DNA from: an uncultured Veillonella sp.
GTDB taxonomy: Bacteria > Bacillota > Negativicutes > Veillonellales > Veillonellaceae
Assembly: GCF_915069625.1 (NCBI RefSeq)
Contig: NZ_CAJZFD010000065.1
Span: 1 to 9,881, forward strand
Reading direction: 5' to 3'
Length of the DNA stretch: 9,881 nucleotides
The notes beneath the pieces were generated by a model. It was not told where the DNA came from and did not search any database. It saw nothing but the letters and a program-made list of their open reading frames with translations. This document shows, in pieces, positions 4,635 through 9,881 of this stretch (positions within the stretch are counted from its first letter, which is position 1; each line of letters opens with the position of its first letter). The position numbers and the translations under genes are program-made.

Positions 4635-4928
4635 TTAACCGAACTCTTCAAAACGTTCCTCTACATTGTAGAGAACCTCGCAATCACAACCGCCACCTTC
4701 GTTAATAATCCAATCTAGTACGCTTTCAACATCTACCTTTTGTTTTTCTAAAAACTCTCTTGTGAAAGTCAGACTATGATCGCAACCGTCATTTGTTTCT
4801 AATTTCTCATCTACATAATCAAAGAGATTCCAAAACAACTCTTCGTCCATAGGTAAGCTATCTTTAAAATTCTGTTTTTCTTTAGCTTTATAGTCTTTCA
4901 ATAATTCCTTTTTACGCGCTTTATCCAT
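4635..4928 (-). CDS. DUF2695 family protein
   Basis: This 97-residue protein matches the DUF2695 pattern: a charged N-terminal helix, CDHSLTFTREFL at 49-60, and GGGCDCEVLYNVEERF at 78-93. Cys49, His51, Cys81 and Cys83 are the conserved set and could bind a metal; that is inference. It is cytosolic, with no signal or membrane segment. The biochemical role of the family is unknown. Here it is the last gene of a run of small immunity-like proteins on the minus strand. AAGGAAG, eight bases before the ATG, supports the start. Degenerate 14-bp repeats lie in the gap upstream. Confidence 0.8.
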   Translation of the reverse strand: MDKARKKELLKDYKAKEKQNFKDSLPMDEELFWNLFDYVDEKLETNDGCDHSLTFTREFLEKQKVDVESVLDWIINEGGGCDCEVLYNVEERFEEFG

Positions 4929-4956
4929 TATGATTACTTCCTTTTATGTCTTATAA

Positions 4957-4998
4957 GTTATAGCTCATGGCTTATATCTCAAGCCTTATTTCTCATAT
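4957..4998. repeat. Three degenerate 14-bp tandem repeats
   Basis: The units are GTTATAGCTCATGG, CTTATATCTCAAGC and CTTATTTCTCATAT. They share the pattern xTTATxxCTCAxxx. The last unit covers the stop codon of the LRR gene. The repeats fill most of the gap between the LRR and DUF2695 genes. Confidence 0.45.
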
Positions 4999-5750
4999 AA
5001 TTCTGGTCGTTCTAAAACTGTGCCATATTTTAATTTTGGTAGTTTAACGAATTGAGGATACAACTGCTTAACCTCTTTACAAGATTTTAACGTAAGATGT
5101 TCTAAATTATTAAGTTCTAAAATGGGAGAGTAGTCTTTATCTATCACCTTTGCCGTTAAAAAGCTAAAAAAGCGCAACTGTTTCATATGGCGTAAAAATT
5201 CTAAGGATTGAACCTTAAGAATTTTAGGAGCGGCGAAGTCACCTTCTAAGGCAAGACTTTCAAGATGTTTTAGATTAGCTAATGGCGTATAATCATCAAT
5301 TTGTTGAAAGTTTTCAATCGACAGCGCTACTAAATTTACTAATCTTGAAATAGGCTCTAAGCTCGATACACTTCTTCCGGACCCAATGTGTAGATATTCT
5401 AGTTCTTGTAAGTTCTCTAATTTTGAAATATCTGGATAAACGCCCCATTTTATATGTAATTTTTTAAGTTTCCGTTGGGTACACACCGCATCAAATAACT
5501 CCTGTGGCATTCTTGTACAAAACATGAGTTCCGTAAAAGTATCTGGATGTTCAACTAAAAAATCACACCACTCCTGTAAAATGCGTTTCTTATCTTTAGC
5601 AGAATACCCTTCATCTAACTGTGTGCAATTAATCATCAGCTTGTCTTCACCATCATATTCAGAAACCTCAACTACAGATTTTAGTTGTTTCTCATCCTTA
5701 TGATAGTAGTCAAAGCCATATTTAATTTGCTTTTCTGTTAACACTGCCAT
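4986..5750 (-). CDS. Leucine-rich-repeat protein, candidate immunity protein
   Basis: In this 254-residue cytosolic protein, roughly residues 93-240 form about six irregular leucine-rich repeats. Repeat cores include LKKLHIKWG, LEYLHIGSG, LVALSIENF, LESLALEGD and LEHLTLKSC. The first 90 residues are a separate helical and mixed domain with no family I recognise. Leucine-rich repeats make curved binding surfaces for other proteins. Small LRR proteins without export signals are known as immunity partners in polymorphic-toxin loci; its place in a run of immunity-like genes supports that, but only by context. GAGGAAT before the ATG at 5750 fits translation initiation. No catalytic motif is present. 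Confidence 0.8.
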   Translation of the reverse strand: MAVLTEKQIKYGFDYYHKDEKQLKSVVEVSEYDGEDKLMINCTQLDEGYSAKDKKRILQEWCDFLVEHPDTFTELMFCTRMPQELFDAVCTQRKLKKLHIKWGVYPDISKLENLQELEYLHIGSGRSVSSLEPISRLVNLVALSIENFQQIDDYTPLANLKHLESLALEGDFAAPKILKVQSLEFLRHMKQLRFFSFLTAKVIDKDYSPILELNNLEHLTLKSCKEVKQLYPQFVKLPKLKYGTVLERPELYEK

Positions 5751-5827
5751 TTACAATTCCTCATCTTCGTCAGTCCTATAATTAGTTTATCTATAACCAG
5801 AGCCATGTCCAATAGATTATAACGGGC

Positions 5828-6334
5828 CTAACAAATTGATACGAGCACATGCCCCTTCGCTTCTAGCACTTTTTTATAGAACACCTTCATCTGCTCGAAA
5901 TCGTGGAGAATCTCATCTTTGATTTCTTCCTCTTCCTCATCATAGTCCCAAATATTTGGGTAAAGCTCTGCTTCTTTGCAAGCAGTCATATCAAAAGATT
6001 CGAGTGCACTTTCAATATCAAATTGATCTAGAGCTGCCACGATATTAGCTAAATGATTGTGTTCTGTATATGCTACATAGTCTGATATATCCTCAACAGC
6101 CATTACGCCTAGTACCGCTTGGCTAAGAGGATTTTTATCGTCTTTATGGTCAGTGCCCACACCAGTTAGCACAAAATGGAGTACATCCCACATCTTGTCG
6201 ATATCAAGCAATAACTCATCGTCGTCATTCCACTCTTCAACACTTTCAAGAATTTCCTCTTCTTCTGAGCCCATGGATTTAAGCTCTTTTAAATTTACAT
6301 CGCTTAAACAGCTATAATTAGCAATCAATCCCAT
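5828..6334 (-). CDS. DUF1877 (YfbM-like) family protein
   Basis: This 168-residue acidic protein begins MGLIANYSCLSDVNLKEL and has LLLDIDKMWDVLHFVLTG at 41-58. Both blocks are typical of DUF1877, whose E. coli member is YfbM. The C-terminal half contains an acidic run (DYDEEEEEIKDE, 130-141). No catalytic residues are known. The family is often seen beside toxin-immunity genes, so an immunity or toxin-related function is plausible here but unproven. GGAGGG, eight bases before the ATG, supports the start. A degenerate 27-bp tandem repeat fills the 103-bp gap to the next gene upstream. Confidence 0.85.
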   Translation of the reverse strand: MGLIANYSCLSDVNLKELKSMGSEEEEILESVEEWNDDDELLLDIDKMWDVLHFVLTGVGTDHKDDKNPLSQAVLGVMAVEDISDYVAYTEHNHLANIVAALDQFDIESALESFDMTACKEAELYPNIWDYDEEEEEIKDEILHDFEQMKVFYKKVLEAKGHVLVSIC

Positions 6335-6344
6335 AGTCTAAACC

Positions 6345-6440
6345 CTCCGTAGATAACTAGTAATCTAGAATCTCCCTAGATATTTAATAATCTATGATTT
6401 CTATAAACATTTAATAGAGTATAACCTCCATAGATTATTA
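6345..6440. repeat. Degenerate 27-bp tandem repeat, about 3.5 units
   Basis: Units begin at 6345, 6372, 6399 and 6426. The first two agree at 21 of 27 positions, and the second and third at 17 of 27. The motif CTCCNTAGAT opens units one, two and four, read as ATCTANGGAG on the minus (coding) strand. A ribosome-binding-like GGAG therefore recurs every 27 bp; only the copy at 6345 is placed to serve the DUF1877 gene. The last unit overlaps the stop codon of the HEAT-like gene. A 12-bp perfect inverted repeat (6385-6396 with 6429-6440) is nested in it. Confidence 0.6.
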
Positions 6441-7031
6441 GTGGTCAATCTCTGTCAGTAATTCTAGCAATGTAACCTCATATTTATTATTTTTGTCTAA
6501 CAATGGCTTACATAATAGAAGCACTTGTAAAGAATAGTAGTAGAAACTAAAGAATAGGTCATCCGGAAATACCGCTTCTTCCTCATATCTGAGAATATCT
6601 TCGTCTTCATCATACTCTTCAGACCAAAGATATTCTTCGTTGAGCATATCCTCAAATTTAGGTAGTGGATCTGCATGTTCTAGCATAAGCCCATCTCTGA
6701 TACACTCAGCAATCACAGTAAATAAATCTACCAATTGTTCTACTAAATAATGAGCTACTTCATTCTGAGTTCTCTCTTCTAAGGCTTTCTTAAAAATACG
6801 AAGCAAGAAAACCATAGCAAATGGTGTAGCATGCCATAAAGTCGATTGATGTTCAATGTTTTGGGCCAGCTCTTCACCTGCCGCATCAATGGCATCAACG
6901 TCCTTCATATCCCACAACACCTCAAGATGAGCAGGAAAATCTGTAGCACGGCCATAAGTTGTGGTTAACCTATGCCACGGTATATCACTGACTTTCACAG
7001 TTTCTATATATTGTTTCGTCACAGTATCCAT
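6438..7031 (-). CDS. HEAT-like repeat protein, candidate immunity protein
   Basis: This 197-residue, mainly helical cytosolic protein has PWHRLTTTYGRATDFPAHL near 18-35 and HQSTLWHATPFAMVFLL near 61-77. This pattern occurs in small HEAT/ARM-like proteins that sit in toxin-immunity loci. An acidic stretch lies at about 132-153, and the C-terminus is aromatic and leucine-rich. No enzyme motif is seen. An upstream in-frame ATG at 7058 has GGGAG only one base away, too close. AAAGGTG (7040-7046), eight bases before the ATG at 7031, is the better ribosome binding site, so I chose 7031. The function as a toxin-neutralising partner is inferred from context. Confidence 0.78.
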   Translation of the reverse strand: MDTVTKQYIETVKVSDIPWHRLTTTYGRATDFPAHLEVLWDMKDVDAIDAAGEELAQNIEHQSTLWHATPFAMVFLLRIFKKALEERTQNEVAHYLVEQLVDLFTVIAECIRDGLMLEHADPLPKFEDMLNEEYLWSEEYDEDEDILRYEEEAVFPDDLFFSFYYYSLQVLLLCKPLLDKNNKYEVTLLELLTEIDH

Positions 7032-7069
7032 TAAATTTACACCTTTATAGTAACGCATTCTCCCGAAGA

Positions 7070-7876
7070 TTATTTCTGAATAACCTCTTTCACCAATTCA
7101 TACGTATCTATCAAACGTAGTCTACCTGTTCTTGGCTCATCTGTAATCTCCTCATAGATATCTTCCAACGTGCCTCTTGGTGCTAGTGTCCACAATTTAC
7201 ACGGATATAGTTCAACAGCCCCAATGATTTCTAAATGGTCTAGCAATAGGCCTAGGTCTTTATGATTAAACCAACAGTCGGTATCGATACCGAAATTAGT
7301 ATTGTCTTTGCGGCAGGCGATTTTACTATTTAAAAACTGCTCCATTGTAGGTTTTTCTTTTTGTAAAAGTCGCGTACAGGCCAAATGGTACTCGATTTTC
7401 CGCGGTGATTGATCCACGTCAGATACAAAAATAGCTCCATACTCATTTTCAAACTTAACTGCTAACACGTCGCCCACCTTAAAATGAGGTTCTCGCTTTG
7501 TTTTAGATTTACGAACCTTAAGCGGTTTTGGATTTTCACTTTGTAGCTGTACAGCTAATCTATCTAATACCTTTTGACGCTGTTTGAGGGCCTTACTATC
7601 AATTTCTAGCCAAAACTCATGAGCGCCCTTCGCGATTATGTCTAATGCTCTCTCTTTGATATCCTGTGGCAGATGACCTATCTTCCACAGCGAATAGGCT
7701 ACGGCAGTCCAATAAATTTCTGTATAGAATTCGTCAGTGCAAAAATTCTGCTCTTCACCCAAAACTTCTGAAATAATTGTATCAATACTGATACCATCTC
7801 TATAGCGCTCAACAATTAAATTATAAATATCATGGCCATCATCACTATCTATGATTTTTACTCCATCAATAGCCAT
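7070..7876 (-). CDS. Two-domain protein with Imm26-like C-terminus, candidate immunity protein
   Basis: This 268-residue protein appears to have two parts. The N-terminal helical part (about 1-115) contains DEFYTEIYWTAVAYSLWKIG (48-67) and a Lys/Arg-rich helix, a pattern seen in uncharacterised Firmicutes proteins related to DUF4259-type families. A basic linker follows (KPLKVRKSKTKREP, 117-130). The second part starts with HFKVGDVLAVKFENEYGAIFV (131-151), resembling the beta-barrel start of Imm26-type immunity proteins. It continues to a helical end. AAAGGAG, six to seven bases before the ATG, supports the start. It is followed closely by the HEAT-like gene, likely in the same transcript. 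The domain names are from memory of family patterns and should be read as likely, not certain. Confidence 0.72.
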   Translation of the reverse strand: MAIDGVKIIDSDDGHDIYNLIVERYRDGISIDTIISEVLGEEQNFCTDEFYTEIYWTAVAYSLWKIGHLPQDIKERALDIIAKGAHEFWLEIDSKALKQRQKVLDRLAVQLQSENPKPLKVRKSKTKREPHFKVGDVLAVKFENEYGAIFVSDVDQSPRKIEYHLACTRLLQKEKPTMEQFLNSKIACRKDNTNFGIDTDCWFNHKDLGLLLDHLEIIGAVELYPCKLWTLAPRGTLEDIYEEITDEPRTGRLRLIDTYELVKEVIQK

Positions 7877-7901
7877 ATAATTCTCCTTTTAAACAATACG
7901 T

Positions 7902-8444
7902 CTAGAAAAATAGATTTTGTGATTCTGTAACAGTTCCATCATCTTCATGGAAATAACAAGTATATAAAGGTTCTCGATGTGTAGCGTCATAGAATTTTTG
8001 TAATTCAGCAGCCACATTTGCTTCTAAAGGCATGCTTAGTGCCTGAACAACGGTTTCCCATACATCCATTTCTGTATAAGACGCGATTTCATCACGACGA
8101 TCATTGGCATAGGCTTCGAGAGTAGATATGTCCGTATATTGGCTAGCGTCACAATAATCATGCCAGCAAATGCTATACACCAATAAACGAATTAAATCAT
8201 CTACACTTTCAGCTATGCGACCACATTCCCCTTCGCTACTCACATACCCGATAGATCCATCCTCTAATTGATGATATTCGCCACCGGCACCATCACGAGC
8301 AAAGGCTTTGCCGGGTAAAGAGAATGTGCATCGCCCTTCAGCAGTATCTCGTTCTTCCAACCCATCTAATAGGCAGAAATCAAACAGCATATCAAACTCT
8401 TCAGCTAGTTTAGCGTCATTTCGTAATGTTTCTAAATAGTCCAT
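7902..8444 (-). CDS. SUKH-like candidate immunity protein
   Basis: In this 180-residue acidic protein, residues 48-57 (FARDGAGGEY) and 65-80 (IGYVSSEG, then CGRIAES) match a pattern common in SMI1/KNR4 (SUKH)-type and similar immunity proteins. There, a beta-hairpin displays conserved Gly and Asp residues. A leucine-rich helix (LIRLLVYSICWHDY) follows. It is cytosolic, with no catalytic motif. It lies 12 bases after the upstream gene, and its ribosome binding site (AAGGGG) overlaps that gene's stop codon, so the two are co-transcribed and probably coupled. The superfamily assignment is tentative. Confidence 0.72.
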   Translation of the reverse strand: MDYLETLRNDAKLAEEFDMLFDFCLLDGLEERDTAEGRCTFSLPGKAFARDGAGGEYHQLEDGSIGYVSSEGECGRIAESVDDLIRLLVYSICWHDYCDASQYTDISTLEAYANDRRDEIASYTEMDVWETVVQALSMPLEANVAAELQKFYDATHREPLYTCYFHEDDGTVTESQNLFF

Positions 8445-8456
8445 ATTGATTACCCC

Positions 8457-9137
8457 TTATTGCATTTCACCATGAACTTCCACAAATTCATCCTTAATCT
8501 GTTGTAGTTCTTTTTTAGCAGCCATGTACTGTTTTAAGTCAATTTGTCCCTTCTCTTTTTGTTCATCCAAGGTCTTTTCTTTGTTTATGATTCTAATCCA
8601 GTCTAATTGTGTACTAAAGTCAGAATTAACGCCTTCACTGTCTTCTCGTAACGCAAGCAATGCAGAGACTTCGCCCATGCCGAGATTAAACATGTCGCTT
8701 TCAAAATCGATAGGTTCAAAATAATAGCGAACCGTATCCGCCCCAAATTCATCGTCTAATTTGGCCCATTCTGCCCCTGAAAGCACGGTAAACCCAAGCG
8801 TATCGTTTCCAAGGCTTTCAGTAAACCAACGCACCTCATAATCAGGCTGAACGAAGTCGTTAAAATATTTGATAGTTACATCCCGATCTTTCTCATCACC
8901 GTAAGGAATTTGCAGTTCTTTATCGCCCTTTTGTAGTACAATATCGTCACCATAGGACTTGCCATTACTAACGGTTTGGATGTCGATAGGTTCATCCATC
9001 ATATCATTGAAATAACGAACCACATCTTCGTCATCCTCGCGCCAGTCAATCCAGACGATAGCTTCAGAATCAAATAAATCATCTAAATCCATATCATGAC
9101 TGAAGAAATCTTTGACTAATTTATACATATCTTCCAT
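8457..9137 (-). CDS. Uncharacterised protein with a C-terminal SHOCT-like segment
   Basis: This 226-residue acidic protein has no function I recognise. The N-terminal part has WIDWREDDEDVVRYFND (29-45) and GKSYGDDIVLQKGDKELQIP (59-78). The middle has VRWFTESLGNDTLGFTVL (102-119). The final part (about 189-211, starting TLDEQKEKGQID) has the length, Gly turn and Lys/Leu spacing of a SHOCT-type short helical hairpin. An in-frame GTG at 9158 would add seven residues, but AGGAGAG (9143-9149), five bases before the ATG at 9137, clearly marks the start used here. The gene belongs to the same unidirectional run of immunity-like genes. Confidence 0.75.
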   Translation of the reverse strand: MEDMYKLVKDFFSHDMDLDDLFDSEAIVWIDWREDDEDVVRYFNDMMDEPIDIQTVSNGKSYGDDIVLQKGDKELQIPYGDEKDRDVTIKYFNDFVQPDYEVRWFTESLGNDTLGFTVLSGAEWAKLDDEFGADTVRYYFEPIDFESDMFNLGMGEVSALLALREDSEGVNSDFSTQLDWIRIINKEKTLDEQKEKGQIDLKQYMAAKKELQQIKDEFVEVHGEMQ

Positions 9138-9208
9138 GGTCTCTCTCCTACATATCACTTATATTTTTAGGGAGAATACAACACCAGTATCCCCACTTTA
9201 AAACGACT

Positions 9209-9640
9209 CTATAAGGTTTCGTATATCACATCTTGTTGAGCCATAAAGTTTTCATCAAAAGGAGCCAAAACATATAGATGCCCTGCCGGGGATTCTCCCA
9301 CATCATAGCCTAGTGCAAATGCATCGTAACAACCTGACTTATCTAGCATTATATCAGTTAAGGTTAGTACAATAGACTCCTCTTGCGGTACTTCCTGTTG
9401 TATGAGTTCCTGTGCTAGTTTATCTAATTTATCTAATTGAGTATATAATTGTTCCCACATTGGTAGCGAAAGCACCTTAGCCTCAGTATAATTGGTACAA
9501 CTAATATTAAGTTTTTGAAAGGCTTGTCCTTCATTCTCTAAGCGATTATTGACCAATCTGCGAGAAACAAAGTAAACGCCATACGGTTCTTCAGACCAGC
9601 TTTCAACATTCCATAATGTCATTAATTCCGATTTTCTCAT
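9209..9640 (-). CDS. DUF2004-like small protein, candidate immunity protein
   Basis: This 143-residue protein has a central helical segment (LPMWEQLYTQLDKLDKLAQELI, roughly 59-80). Its C-terminal block, FALGYDVGESPAG (108-120) then LYVLAPFDENF, resembles the end of DUF2004-type proteins. I am not certain of the family. An earlier ATG at 9664 would overlap the stop codon of the upstream gene by four bases (ATGA) but has no ribosome binding site. The ATG at 9640 has GGAG (9648-9651) seven bases upstream and is preferred. In either case it is translationally coupled to, and co-transcribed with, the DUF2262-type gene. Confidence 0.68.
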   Translation of the reverse strand: MRKSELMTLWNVESWSEEPYGVYFVSRRLVNNRLENEGQAFQKLNISCTNYTEAKVLSLPMWEQLYTQLDKLDKLAQELIQQEVPQEESIVLTLTDIMLDKSGCYDAFALGYDVGESPAGHLYVLAPFDENFMAQQDVIYETL

Positions 9641-9660
9641 CAGGACGCTCCAGTAGTTAA

Positions 9661-9881
9661 TCATCCTGCAATATCTGCATCAATAGGGTTCCCCTCTGCA
9701 TCAATATGGGCTATGATGCAGTGCCCCCAGAAAATATCGTCATCGTCATAATAGACCTCTATGGTGCCATCATTGCGGAACGCCAATTCGCCCATAGTAA
9801 TACGCTTAGCAAATATTTCTGCCGTAATCGGATCTTGGTCATCATTGTCGAGCCAATCGTTAGCGAGGTCTAGCAAGTGTT
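9661..9881 (-). CDS. DUF2262 family protein, 3' part only
   Basis: The gene enters from beyond the window edge, and its last 73 or so codons are visible. The reading frame is open to the edge, so the TTG at 9876 is not a real start. LDLANDWL, the ITAEIFAKRI stretch, then YYDDDDIFWGHCI and the ending DADIAG match the C-terminus of DUF2262 proteins. There the acidic run followed by Phe-Trp-Gly-His is the strongest signature. The family's role is unknown; it is often found in immunity-type gene arrays. The stop codon overlaps the alternative ATG of the next gene, indicating one transcript. Confidence 0.8.
   Translation of the reverse strand, partial: HLLDLANDWLDNDDQDPITAEIFAKRITMGELAFRNDGTIEVYYDDDDIFWGHCIIAHIDAEGNPIDADIAG

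Noticed and set aside
6345..6440. CRISPR array
   Set aside because: Repeat units are contiguous and degenerate, with no spacers, and no cas genes are present.
8524..8724. Plus-strand reading frame of 66 codons
   Set aside because: Antisense shadow of the 226-residue protein gene, with no initiation signal.

Overview
The window is AT-rich, has strong GGAGG-type ribosome binding sites and compact genes, and most proteins read as low-GC Firmicutes types. The ECF transporter S component, the Phd/YefM-RelE/ParE pair and the array of small acidic proteins suggest a Negativicutes host such as Veillonella. That genus call is an impression from sequence style, not a proven assignment. There are no rRNA or tRNA genes and no CRISPR array.

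Left part (1-1937): a plus-strand flavodoxin-fold NAD(P)H oxidoreductase (116-682) ends at a very long bidirectional hairpin terminator. It converges on a MerR-family regulator (880-1242, minus). That regulator is divergent from a carboxymuconolactone-decarboxylase-family gene (1309-1689, plus). The 66-bp gap between the two holds a textbook MerR promoter: a 19-bp spacer containing a near-perfect 16-bp palindrome. The regulator's own promoter overlaps the same palindrome. Downstream, 1690-1937 is non-coding and packed with hairpins.

Middle (1938-4620): a complete IS256-superfamily (IS1249-like) insertion sequence of 1337 bp, with 25-bp terminal inverted repeats and an exact 8-bp target duplication (TAATCCAA). 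It carries one intact DDE transposase, a third subterminal copy of the repeat and an 18-bp perfect hairpin. Next come a terminator and a type II toxin-antitoxin operon (Phd/YefM antitoxin, RelE/ParE toxin) under a 14-bp perfect palindromic operator. A solitary ECF transporter S component follows, with its own promoter.

Right part (4635-9881): nine consecutive minus-strand genes for small, mostly acidic, cytosolic proteins that are all unrelated to each other. They are DUF2695, a leucine-rich-repeat protein, DUF1877, a HEAT-like protein, a two-domain protein with an Imm26-like C-terminus, a SUKH-like protein, an orphan with a SHOCT-like tail, a DUF2004-like protein and the 3' end of a DUF2262 gene. 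This fits a polyimmunity locus: a store of immunity proteins against contact-dependent or polymorphic toxins, with no toxin gene in view. Some of its intergenic gaps carry degenerate short tandem repeats. Reading minus-strand 5'->3', the array enters from beyond 9881, runs down to 4635, and is followed by the separately promoted ECF gene and the TA operon.
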